From Anaerolinea sp. (GTDB lineage Bacteria; Chloroflexota; Anaerolineae; Anaerolineales; Anaerolineaceae), in the NCBI GenBank assembly GCA_029975055.1, contig JARKPU010000022.1:124001-188000 (forward strand): DNA of 64,000 nucleotides, written 5' to 3'. Positions 16,304-23,535 of this stretch are shown in pieces. The first letter of the stretch is position 1. Each line of letters begins with the position of its first letter. The notes under the pieces were generated by a model, which was not told the origin of the DNA, did not search any database, and worked only from the letters and a program-made list of their open reading frames with translations. Both the position numbers and the translations under genes were made by a program.

Positions 16304-17245
16304 TCAAAGCGCGCGGCGTTCGCGGTCGTAATTTTGCCCGAGGAAGGCCGGAGCGCGCGTCTTGCCGAAGGTGAGGATCATCACCACGATCGTTGCCAGG
16401 TAAGGAAGCATCAGCAAGAACTGGTAGGGGATGCCCGTCCCCACCACCTGCACGCGGTAAGCCAGCACCTCGATGGTGGCGAAGAACGCCGCCCCGTAGA
16501 GGATGGTGAGCGGCTTCCAGCCGCCGAAGAAGGTGAGGGCAATCGCCAGCCAGCCGCGCCCCTTCACCATCCCTTCGGTGAAGGTGCCGGTATAGACCAT
16601 CGGCAGGTAGGCCCCCGCCAGGCCGATCATCATCCCCCCGATGATAGCGCTCCAATAGCGCGCGCGAGTGACGTTGATGCCCAGGCTGTCGGCGGCCTGC
16701 GGGTTCTCGCCCACCGAGCGCAGTTCCAGGCCCAGCTTGGTGCGGTAGAGGTACCACCACAGCGCTACCGAAACGAGAATCGACACATACACCAGCACGT
16801 TCTGGTTGAAGAAGATCTCGCCCAGCAGCGGGATTTTGCTCAGCAGCGGCACCGGCAGGTCTTTGAGCGTGGGCACCAGCGGCGGGGTCAGCGTCACGCC
16901 GATGATCAGCTTGGGCAGCAGCGTAGAAAGCCCCACGCCGATGAAGAACAACGCCAGCCCGATGACGAACTGGTCCATCTTGAGGTGGGTGGTAAAGTAC
17001 GCCAGCGCCAGCCCAAAGAGGGCCCCCGCCGCCATCGCCGCCGCCATCCCCAAAACGATGCTGCCGCTCAGGTAGCTGACGAGGAAGCCCACCGACGCCC
17101 CCACCAGCATGATGCCTTCCTGCGCCACGTTGAAGACGCCCGTGCGCCCGCCCAGCATCGTCCCCTGCCCCGCCAGGACGAACGGCACCATGCTCAGCAG
17201 AATCAGCTTGGCGTATGCCACGATCGAAACCAGGATCGCATCCAT
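16304..17245 (-). CDS. ABC transporter permease, BMP/nucleoside type (YufQ/NupC-like)
   Basis: A 313-aa permease of the BPD_transp_2 (RbsC/LivH-like) family with 8-10 hydrophobic segments. It is the last gene of the first nucleoside-type operon (BMP protein, ATPase, two permeases). The stretch GGRTGVFNVAQEGIMLVGASVGF is the conserved early loop of the smaller permease in BMP systems. VGENPQAADSLGINV contacts the ATPase in family members. Only two bases separate it from the upstream permease gene. It should form the membrane channel with that partner for purine nucleosides or similar solutes. It is about 10 residues shorter than the paralogue at 55920. Confidence 0.85.
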   Translation of the reverse strand: MDAILVSIVAYAKLILLSMVPFVLAGQGTMLGGRTGVFNVAQEGIMLVGASVGFLVSYLSGSIVLGMAAAMAAGALFGLALAYFTTHLKMDQFVIGLALFFIGVGLSTLLPKLIIGVTLTPPLVPTLKDLPVPLLSKIPLLGEIFFNQNVLVYVSILVSVALWWYLYRTKLGLELRSVGENPQAADSLGINVTRARYWSAIIGGMMIGLAGAYLPMVYTGTFTEGMVKGRGWLAIALTFFGGWKPLTILYGAAFFATIEVLAYRVQVVGTGIPYQFLLMLPYLATIVVMILTFGKTRAPAFLGQNYDRERRAL

Positions 17246-17247
17246 GT

Positions 17248-18285
17248 TTAGCGCCTCCGCACCACGTCTGAGAGCAAGACGAACACCAAAATCAGCGCTT
17301 CCACGATGAACACCATCTCCACCGGGATCAACAGCGTGCGCTGCATGGCGCTCGCGCCCACCTCGAGCACCGAGATAAAGAAGGCGATGAACGGCACCGC
17401 CAGGTTATTGCCTTTAGCGATCAACCCGATGATCAGCCCGAGGACGAGGAAGTTCGACTGCATGCCCTCGATCAGCCGGTGCTGCACCCCGGCCACTTCC
17501 AGCGCGCCCGAAAGCCCGCCCACCGCCCCCGCGATGACCAGCGAGGAGATGAACATCAGGCGGGTTTTGATGCCGAACGTTTTGGCGGCGCGCGGGTTGG
17601 CGCCGGTGGCCACCAACTCATAGCCGGCCACGGTGCGCGTGGTGTAGAAGTACACCAGCGCCGCCACGATGATCGCCACGATGATCCCCGCGTTCAGCGG
17701 CGGGTTGTTGATCAACATCGGCAGGAAGCCCCCTTCGCCGATCGCCACCGTCATCGGGTGGCCGGCGCCCTGGTCGCGCCAGGGACCGGTGGCCACGTAA
17801 TTCACCAGGCTGAAAGCCACAAAGTTGAGCAGCACCGTGGTGAGGATCTCGTTGATCCCGAAGCGGTAGAGCAGCCAGCCGGGGATCAAGCCCCACAGCG
17901 CGCCCGCCGCCACCCCCGCCAGGATGACCAGCGGCAGCAGCAGCGCCGGCGGCAGGTGCGAGAAGGCAATCCCCACCGCCGTCGAACCGATGGCCCCCGC
18001 CAGCAGCTGCCCCTCGCCGCCAATGTTGAACTTGCCTGCCGTCAACGGGATGGTGAACGCCAGAGCCTGCAAGAGCAGGGGTACGAACTTGAGCAGAGTC
18101 TGGATAAACCCGTTGGCCGTGCGGAACGAGGTGAACAGGATGGTCGAGTACGCCCTGAGCACATCGAAGCCCATCAGGGCGATGAAAATGCCCGCCGCCG
18201 CGAAGGATGCCAGGATGGCCAGCAGGTATGGGATGGCGGTGCCCAGCAGGCTCCGCGAAGTGGTTTTAGCAGTCATGGCTGTCAT
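17248..18285 (-). CDS. ABC transporter permease, BMP/nucleoside type (YufP/NupB-like)
   Basis: A 345-aa multi-span permease. Its conserved loops are AFTIPLTAGKFNIGGEGQLLAGA (nucleoside-type permease 1), FGINEILTTVLLNFVAFSLVNY, and GANPRAAKTFGIKTR near the C-terminal third, where the coupling helix meets the ATPase. Its neighbours are the ATPase gene two bases upstream and permease 2 two bases downstream, so all are made from one message. It forms the heterodimeric channel with the 313-aa permease. The paralogue at 54787 shares the same loops. The substrate is inferred as purine nucleosides from the family; sugars are an alternative. Confidence 0.85.
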   Translation of the reverse strand: MTAMTAKTTSRSLLGTAIPYLLAILASFAAAGIFIALMGFDVLRAYSTILFTSFRTANGFIQTLLKFVPLLLQALAFTIPLTAGKFNIGGEGQLLAGAIGSTAVGIAFSHLPPALLLPLVILAGVAAGALWGLIPGWLLYRFGINEILTTVLLNFVAFSLVNYVATGPWRDQGAGHPMTVAIGEGGFLPMLINNPPLNAGIIVAIIVAALVYFYTTRTVAGYELVATGANPRAAKTFGIKTRLMFISSLVIAGAVGGLSGALEVAGVQHRLIEGMQSNFLVLGLIIGLIAKGNNLAVPFIAFFISVLEVGASAMQRTLLIPVEMVFIVEALILVFVLLSDVVRRR

Positions 18286-18287
18286 CC

Positions 18288-19838
18288 TTACGCCTCCCGC
18301 CTCACGCCGCTCATCAACTGGCCGATCGCATACTTCTCGAACTTCTCGCGCGGGAGAATGCCCAGGATCTCGCCCTTGTAGATCACGCCGATGCGGTCGC
18401 AGAGCAGGAGCAGCTCATCCAGGTCTTCCGAGATGAGCAAACTGGCCCGCCCCGCCGCTTTGCGCTCGAGGAACTTGCTATAGACGAAATCCATCGAGGG
18501 AATATCGAGCCCGCGGGTGGGGTTGTGCGCCACCAGCAGCGGCGCCTCGCGCGAGAAGGCCCGCGCGATCATCACGCGCTGGATGTTCCCCCCCGAAAGG
18601 TTGCCCCCCACTTCGCCCGGCCCGGCCGTCTTGATGTGGTACTGGGCGATCATCTCCTGCGCGCTGGCGAAGACGGTTTTCCAGTCGATCAGCCAGCCGT
18701 TGCTGTAGGGCCTGGAGCGCTGCGCGCCGAGGATCAGGTTCTGGGCGATGTTCGCCTTGGGGAGAAAGCCGTCGTGCAGGCGGTCTTCGGGGATGTACGC
18801 CACATCTTCACCGAGCAATTGCGCGGTGGTGCGCTCGCGCACGTCGCGGCCCGAAACCAGCACGCGCCCGGCCGTCGGCGGCTGAAGCCCGAGGACCAGC
18901 TCGGCCAGTTCGGTCTGCCCGTTGCCGGCCACCCCGGCCACGCCGAAGATCTCACCGGGGCGCACCTCAAAGCTCAGCTCCTTCAGGCGCTGCAGGCCGT
19001 CGGCGGTGCGCAGGCCCGCGCCCTCCAGCTTGAGCAGCGCTTCGCCGCCCGGCAGAGGGGCCGCGCGCGACTCGCGGATGCCGGAGAAGAGGATGCTCTT
19101 CTCCAGGTTCATCTCTTCGCCCACCATGCCGCGCACGAACTCCTCCTCGGGGGCTTCACCCTTGCGCAGCGTGGTCACGTTTCGCCCGTTCCGCAGCACG
19201 GTGATCCGGTCACAGACGCTCAGCACCTCGCGCAGCTTGTGGGTGATGAAGACGATGCTCAGGCCTTCCTTCACCATCTCGCGCAGCGACAGGAAGAGCG
19301 CATCCACCTCCTGAGGGGTCAGGTTGGTGGTCGGTTCGTCGAGGATGAGAATTTCCACGCCCCGGTAGAGCGCTTTGAGGATCTCCACCTTCTGGCGCGT
19401 GCCCATCGGCAGGTCGCCGAGGGTGGCGCCCAGGTCGATCTCTAACCCAAAACGTTTTTGAATGGCGGCAATCTTCTTCTCTTCCTCGCCAAAGCGCATC
19501 GTCAGGCTTTCCTTGAGCGGCGCGCCCATCAAAATGTTCTCCAGGACGGTGAATGAATCCACCTGGAGGAAGTGCTGGTGAACCATGTTGATGCGCTGGG
19601 CGATTGCATCGCGCGGGGCCGAAATGGAAATTTTCTTGCTGTGCAGGAACACATCGCCGGAATCCATCCGATAGAGGCCAAAGAGGATGTTCATCAGGGT
19701 CGTCTTGCCGGCCCCGTTGCCTCCCAGCAGCCCGTGGATCTCATTCGGGTGCAGCTCGAAATGCACCCCGTCCAGCGCAGGCACGCCCCCAAAAGCCTTG
19801 CGGATGCCCTCCATGCGGAGAATGACCATATCATCCAT
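18288..19838 (-). CDS. ABC transporter ATP-binding protein, duplicated cassette (YufO/NupA-like)
   Basis: A 516-aa tandem ATPase of the sugar/nucleoside (RbsA-like) type. The first cassette has Walker A GGNGAGKTTLMN near residue 40 and Walker B VEILILDEPTTNLTP. Its signature region is unusual (LPMGTRQKVEILKAL in place of LSxGxxQ). The second has GVAGNGQTELAELV as degenerate Walker A, LSGGNIQRVMIARAFSRE as signature, and LLVAHNPTRGLDI as Walker B. It energises the nucleoside importer at the inner face of the membrane. A palindromic repeat, not a promoter, fills the 180-bp gap to the upstream BMP gene. The ATG has no strong RBS; M4 is a possible alternative. Confidence 0.9.
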   Translation of the reverse strand: MDDMVILRMEGIRKAFGGVPALDGVHFELHPNEIHGLLGGNGAGKTTLMNILFGLYRMDSGDVFLHSKKISISAPRDAIAQRINMVHQHFLQVDSFTVLENILMGAPLKESLTMRFGEEEKKIAAIQKRFGLEIDLGATLGDLPMGTRQKVEILKALYRGVEILILDEPTTNLTPQEVDALFLSLREMVKEGLSIVFITHKLREVLSVCDRITVLRNGRNVTTLRKGEAPEEEFVRGMVGEEMNLEKSILFSGIRESRAAPLPGGEALLKLEGAGLRTADGLQRLKELSFEVRPGEIFGVAGVAGNGQTELAELVLGLQPPTAGRVLVSGRDVRERTTAQLLGEDVAYIPEDRLHDGFLPKANIAQNLILGAQRSRPYSNGWLIDWKTVFASAQEMIAQYHIKTAGPGEVGGNLSGGNIQRVMIARAFSREAPLLVAHNPTRGLDIPSMDFVYSKFLERKAAGRASLLISEDLDELLLLCDRIGVIYKGEILGILPREKFEKYAIGQLMSGVRREA

Positions 19839-19873
19839 GTCGTTTTACCGTAGGGCGAAAAAATCCAGGCAAA

Positions 19874-19905
19874 GGGACTGCCCCACGAACCCTTGGGGGC
19901 AGCCC
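19874..19905. repeat. Hairpin next to dispersed palindrome
   Basis: GGGACTGCCCC pairs with GGGGCAGCCCC (one G-U). It lies beside the long palindrome in the same BMP-ATPase gap and shares its GGGGCAGCCCC-like core. Confidence 0.6.
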
Positions 19906-19910
19906 CTTCG

Positions 19911-19967
19911 CGATCGTGTGTATCTTTTTCTGTAATTTGTGGGGCAAGCCCCACAAATTACAGAAAA
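19911..19967. repeat. Dispersed palindrome (GGGGCAAgCCCC family), copy 2
   Basis: A perfect 20-bp stem TTTTCTGTAATTTGTGGGGC / GCCCCACAAATTACAGAAAA with only AA between. The left flank GATCGTGTGTATCTTTTTCT recurs at 35811. It lies between the BMP gene and the ATPase gene of operon 1. In either direction the T-run is on the 5' arm, so it is not a standard terminator. Confidence 0.9.
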
Positions 19968-20018
19968 TCAAAAGCACAGTCCCCTTGGCTGGGTGAACTG
20001 CATCTCTGCCAGCCTGGC

Positions 20019-21026
20019 TTACTTGACCTCGCTGGTGTCCTTCACAACGGTGATCTTGCCGGCCACCAGGTCGTCAATCACGGCCTTCATTTCCGTTTCC
20101 ACGCTCGGGTCCACATTCTTGAGCGGGGTCTGGATCGAAACACCCGTGGCGAAGCCGAGCGGGTAATAACCGCCCTTCTCGCCGGCCTGGATCTTGCCCA
20201 CGATGTCTTTCATCGGCTTGACGAAGTCATAAAGCAGCGAGGTGACGTAGTTATCGGGGGCGATGCTGGTCTTATCGGTGTATTTGGCGGTGACGAGGAT
20301 CTTGGTGCCGGTGTTGGCTTTGGCCGCCTCGAAGACGCCGAGCATACCGTTGTTGAGCGAACCAACCAGCACGTCATAACCCTCGGCGATCATCGTATCG
20401 GCCACCTGGCGCGACTTGGCCGGGTCGTTAAAGTCGCCCGCCCAAACCGGCTTGAACTCCACCGTCTTGCCCGAGTCGGTGATGGCCTGCTGCATGGCGT
20501 GCACCTCGGCATACGAGAAGGGCAGCGTGAGCCCGCCGATATAGCCGATCTTGCCCGTCTTGGTGATGCGCGCAGCCAGGGCGCCGATGCCATAGAAGCC
20601 GATGTGGAAGTTGCGGTCGATGAACCAGACGTTGGCCCCCAGCGTTTCGGGCTTGGCGTCGCCCTCGGCGATGAAGATCACATCCGGGAAGGATTTGGCC
20701 AGCTCGAGGGTCTGGTTGACAAACTGGCTGCCGTGAGTCCAGATGATGTTGAAGCCCTGGTCCACATACTCGCGCATGACGCGGTCAATATCGGGCACGG
20801 CCACCGATTCCGAATAGGCCATTTCGACGCCCAGGTCCTTCTGCACCGCTTCGGCCCCCAGGTAACCGAGGGTGTTATAGTCTGAGTCGCTGATTACACC
20901 CGGGAAGATGGCCGCCAGCTTGTAGGTCGTCTTGGCAGGGGTCGGCGTTGCAGCGGGGGCGCAGGCCGCCAGGAGCAGGACAGCGACCATTAACAAGGCA
21001 AACAGGGAATAAAACTTGCCTTTCAT
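20019..21026 (-). CDS. BMP family nucleoside-binding lipoprotein (PnrA/TmpC-like), operon 1
   Basis: A 335-aa extracytoplasmic binding lipoprotein. The start is ATG 21026, preceded by GAGGAGA; the track's TTG five codons earlier lies on that RBS. The signal MKGKFYSLFALLMVAVLLLAAC gives lipobox Cys 22. Family stretches are IFPGVISDSDYNTLGY, IIWTHGSQFVNQTLELAKSFPDVIF, GALAARITKTGKIGYIGG and KYTDKTSIAPDNYVTSLLYDF. It captures purine nucleosides (or a related solute) for the ATPase and permeases downstream. It is the first gene of the operon and should be made in excess. It is shorter by 78 residues than the second-operon paralogue at 51747. Confidence 0.85.
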   Translation of the reverse strand: MKGKFYSLFALLMVAVLLLAACAPAATPTPAKTTYKLAAIFPGVISDSDYNTLGYLGAEAVQKDLGVEMAYSESVAVPDIDRVMREYVDQGFNIIWTHGSQFVNQTLELAKSFPDVIFIAEGDAKPETLGANVWFIDRNFHIGFYGIGALAARITKTGKIGYIGGLTLPFSYAEVHAMQQAITDSGKTVEFKPVWAGDFNDPAKSRQVADTMIAEGYDVLVGSLNNGMLGVFEAAKANTGTKILVTAKYTDKTSIAPDNYVTSLLYDFVKPMKDIVGKIQAGEKGGYYPLGFATGVSIQTPLKNVDPSVETEMKAVIDDLVAGKITVVKDTSEVK

Positions 21027-21204
21027 GCGATTTCTCCTCAAAAGAAAACCAGAATAGGGTGGGATTGTCAGGCAGGTACCTGTGAATCACACAATATCAT
21101 AACTTTCCAGGCTCGAATGTCAAGCACTGGAGCGAAAAAACTGCTATTTGTCACCCGCAACAGGTGAGTATTGCGCCGGCAGCGTAATTGTGCGAGGCTG
21201 TTTC

Positions 21205-21720
21205 TCAGTAACGCTCCCAATGGACGCGGTCTTCGCGGTATTGCGTGCGCGCCGGTTTCGCCTCAGCGGGGTAACCCACCAGAATCACCCCCAGCGGGAT
21301 GACCCCCTCCGGCAGGCCGAGGACGCGCTGAACCTCTCGGACGCGCGCCGTCACGGGGTACACCCCGGTCCAAACCGTGCCGAGCCCCAGCCCGGTGGCC
21401 GCCAACAGCAGGTTCTCGGTGGCAGCCGAGCAATCTTGCACCCAATAACTGCCGGTGGGCTCATTCTGGGCCAGTTCCGGCACGCCGCACACCACGACCG
21501 CCGCCGGGGCGTTGTATTTGCCGTATGGCAAGACGGCCTGCAACTCGGCCATCCGTTCCGGGCGGGTGACGACCACAAATTCCCAGGGTTGTTTATTCAC
21601 TGCCGACGGGGCCGCCATGGCTGCGCGCAGCAGGTCGATGAGCAGTTCGCGCGGCACGGGCCGTTCCTGGTACTGGCGGATGCTGCGACGTTGGAAGATG
21701 GTTTCGAGGATGGTTGGCAT
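21205..21720 (-). CDS. Nitroreductase family protein
   Basis: A 171-aa FMN-dependent nitroreductase-fold enzyme. ETIFQRRSIRQYQERPVP at the start supplies the FMN-binding Arg/Ser cluster, AAPSAVNKQPWEFVVV is the second FMN site, and GLGTVWTGVYPVTARVREVQRVLGLPEGVIPLGVILVGYP is the conserved C-terminal part. It should be a cytoplasmic homodimer that reduces nitro compounds, quinones or flavins with NAD(P)H. The size fits the compact family type. AAGGGA lies before the ATG. The natural substrate is unknown. Its neighbours give no pathway. Confidence 0.85.
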   Translation of the reverse strand: MPTILETIFQRRSIRQYQERPVPRELLIDLLRAAMAAPSAVNKQPWEFVVVTRPERMAELQAVLPYGKYNAPAAVVVCGVPELAQNEPTGSYWVQDCSAATENLLLAATGLGLGTVWTGVYPVTARVREVQRVLGLPEGVIPLGVILVGYPAEAKPARTQYREDRVHWERY

Positions 21721-21770
21721 CTTGATCCCTTTGCTTTGGTCCGGTTGGATTGGAATATCCTTTGATCTTA

Positions 21771-21817
21771 TTCTTCGCGTCCTTTGCGCTCTTTGCGGTT
21801 AATCTCTTCTCTTTTTT
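21771..21817. repeat. AACCGCAAAG-type repeat, second copy
   Basis: Minus strand reads AAAAGAGAAGAGATTAACCG then CAAAGAGCGCAAAGGACGCGAAG, matching 4128-4164 with few changes. It lies between the nitroreductase start and the HAD stop. Confidence 0.75.
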
Positions 21818-21832
21818 ATATCAGAATCGCGA

Positions 21833-22522
21833 TTAAGTTGAAGAAAGCAGCCCGGGCAGCTCGGCCAGCGCGTGGATCTCGAACCTGGCCGGGTAGCGCG
21901 GGTCAGCGGGCAGGCGCCGGGGGTTGAACCAGCAGCAATCCAGCCCATACTCGTTGGCGCCCTGGATATCGGAGGTCAGCCCGTCGCCGATGACCAGCGC
22001 CTCATTGAGCGGCGGCGAGCCAAGCTGCGCGAAGAGGCGGTCGAAATAGGCGCGGTGCGGCTTGGCCACGCCGTATTCCTCCGAAATGGCCACCACCTCG
22101 AAGAACCCGGCGATGCCGGAACGCTGCAGGCGCGGGCGCTGCACATCCTTCAGGCCGTTGGTGATGAGCGCAAAGCGGAAGCGCGGCTGGAGCGCGCGCA
22201 ATGTCTCGGCAGCGCCGGGCATCAGATGCGACCCGCGCGCCAGGTTGGGCAGGTAGCGCCGCGCGAACTCGGCGGCATCGGCCTGGATGCCCCCAGCGGC
22301 AAACAGGCGCTCAAAGCGTTCCACGCTCAACCGTTCGGGGGTGGTCAGGCCCGCTTCGAAATCCTTCCACAACTCGGCGTTGAAACGCCGGTAGAGCAGG
22401 GCATAGGCCTCGAGGAAGGGGATGCGCATCTCGGCGAAGGTGGCCTGCAGGGCGTGCTCCTCGGCCCGGTCGTAATCGAAGAGCGTGCCGTCTGCATCGA
22501 AGAGAAGCCAGGTGTAGCTCAT
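21833..22522 (-). CDS. HAD hydrolase, YjjG-type pyrimidine nucleotidase
   Basis: A 229-aa HAD superfamily phosphatase. Motif I is FDADGTLFDYDRAE, motif II LITNGL, motif III lysine in VAKPHRAYF, and motif IV VIGDGLTSDIQGA. The first motif with Tyr after DADGTLFD, and the overall length, fit the YjjG group, which removes phosphate from non-canonical pyrimidine nucleotides as a house-cleaning step. The cap is helical (residues 15-90). A TATAAT box lies seven bases before the ATG and there is no RBS, so translation is probably leaderless. It is probably monocistronic. Confidence 0.85.
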   Translation of the reverse strand: MSYTWLLFDADGTLFDYDRAEEHALQATFAEMRIPFLEAYALLYRRFNAELWKDFEAGLTTPERLSVERFERLFAAGGIQADAAEFARRYLPNLARGSHLMPGAAETLRALQPRFRFALITNGLKDVQRPRLQRSGIAGFFEVVAISEEYGVAKPHRAYFDRLFAQLGSPPLNEALVIGDGLTSDIQGANEYGLDCCWFNPRRLPADPRYPARFEIHALAELPGLLSST

Positions 22523-22529
22523 GGACGAT

Positions 22530-22535
22530 ATTATA
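22530..22535 (-). promoter_or_regulatory. TATAAT seven bases from HAD start (leaderless)
   Basis: Minus-strand TATAAT, followed by ATCGTCC and the ATG at 22522. No RBS. Confidence 0.55.
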
Positions 22536-22610
22536 CCTGAGGCCCGTCACGCCTCCGGCCTCGGTGTTTTGGCCCTCTCGCGCCAGTTGGGAACTGCCCC
22601 GGCAGAACCA

Positions 22611-22634
22611 CGAAGCCTGCCTTCGCAGGCTTCG
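22611..22634. repeat. Perfect hairpin CGAAGCCTGC-CTTC-GCAGGCTTCG
   Basis: A 10-bp stem with a four-base loop in the divergent gap between the HAD gene and the hypothetical gene. There is no T-tract. The sequence looks like a dispersed palindrome rather than a terminator. Confidence 0.5.
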
Positions 22635-22791
22635 CGCACAGTCACAGCGGGGTTTCAACCGTCGGAAATGGGTATGCGATCACCCGAAGCACTGGCGCGA
22701 CGCGATTGACTCGCGCCCCGTTCTCCACTACCATAGATCGTGTGTGCATTTGAAGCGCTTTCACCCTAAAGCCATCAGCGAGGAGGGCAGG

Positions 22792-23475
22792 ATGAAACTG
22801 GTTTACGAAGACAGCCTTGCCGCGACCCTGGATGCGCTCAACCAGGTCTTCTTCTACGGGCAACCGCTGCTCTACGCGCAGCGCGAGCAGGCCGCCGAGT
22901 GGATCGCCGGGCGGATCGGCCAGCCCAGCTCCTATTGGGGCCTGCCGGCGCCCACCGCGCGTGATTTCGCCGAGGGTGCCGCCCTGTTCACCGGCGAGCG
23001 CACCAACAGCCGGGCAGGCACGGCGCACATCCTCGGCGAAGAAGCCTGCCGGGCGCTGCACCTGCTCGGCAGCCGGCAAGCTCAGGTGGTGGAGGCGCAG
23101 CACCGAATGCAATCGCAATGGCGCGCCCGCCTGGAACAAAGCTCGGCTGTGCCCGGTTACAACGGCATCTTCTGCTGCGGGCGCTGCACCACGGCGCTCA
23201 TCCGCAACCTGGCGGCAGGCGGGTTGCCGGGCAGCGAAAGGCGGCTTGCCGAGGCGCTCCAGGCCCTGCGCGCCGCCCGCGAAGACGGGCGCTGGAAGCG
23301 CTTCCCCTACCATTACACCCTGCTGGCCCTGAGCGAGACGCAGCTCCCGGCCGCCGTCGAAGAGCTGCGCTATGCCGCCCCCGGCATGCAGCGCTCGTTG
23401 AGCCGCCTGGCCGGCGATGAACCGTTCACCGTCAGGCGGCGCGCGCTGCTCGAGCGCGCCCTCGCCATCTGCTAG
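22792..23475 (+). CDS. Conserved hypothetical protein (227 aa)
   Basis: I place the start at ATG 22792, behind GAGGAGGGCAGG; the 76 codons before it in the track are unlikely to be translated. The protein is mostly helical, with no signal or membrane segment. It has one Cys-rich spot, GIFCCGRCTTALIRNLAAGG, near residue 125, and a later FPYHYTLLALSE stretch. The CCGRC cluster could bind metal, but no second ligand pair is obvious. The helical-repeat feel suggests an alpha/alpha fold as in prenyl-chain or terpene-type proteins; that is only an impression. The GT-C gene follows 60 bp downstream with its own -10 box. Confidence 0.6.
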   Translation: MKLVYEDSLAATLDALNQVFFYGQPLLYAQREQAAEWIAGRIGQPSSYWGLPAPTARDFAEGAALFTGERTNSRAGTAHILGEEACRALHLLGSRQAQVVEAQHRMQSQWRARLEQSSAVPGYNGIFCCGRCTTALIRNLAAGGLPGSERRLAEALQALRAAREDGRWKRFPYHYTLLALSETQLPAAVEELRYAAPGMQRSLSRLAGDEPFTVRRRALLERALAIC

Positions 23476-23523
23476 GGCGTGCTGCCGGGGGCCGAACCGT
23501 GCGCCGGGAACAATCACCTGTGG

Positions 23524-23529
23524 TAAGAT
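23524..23529 (+). promoter_or_regulatory. -10-like TAAGAT six bases from GTG start of GT-C gene
   Basis: TAAGAT followed by six bases and GTG (23536). No ribosome site. This fits the leaderless pattern seen elsewhere in the window, though the hexamer is one base off consensus. Confidence 0.35.
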
Positions 23530-23535
23530 AGCGGT

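Noticed and set aside
19926-19967. Reading the GGGGCAAgCCCC palindromes as ordinary intrinsic terminators
   Set aside because: The T-run is on the 5' arm and the A-run on the 3' arm in both directions, and some copies lie next to separate true terminators.
22564-22791. N-terminal extension of the 227-aa hypothetical protein
   Set aside because: It crosses a hairpin and lacks an RBS; ATG 22792 has GAGGAGGG upstream.
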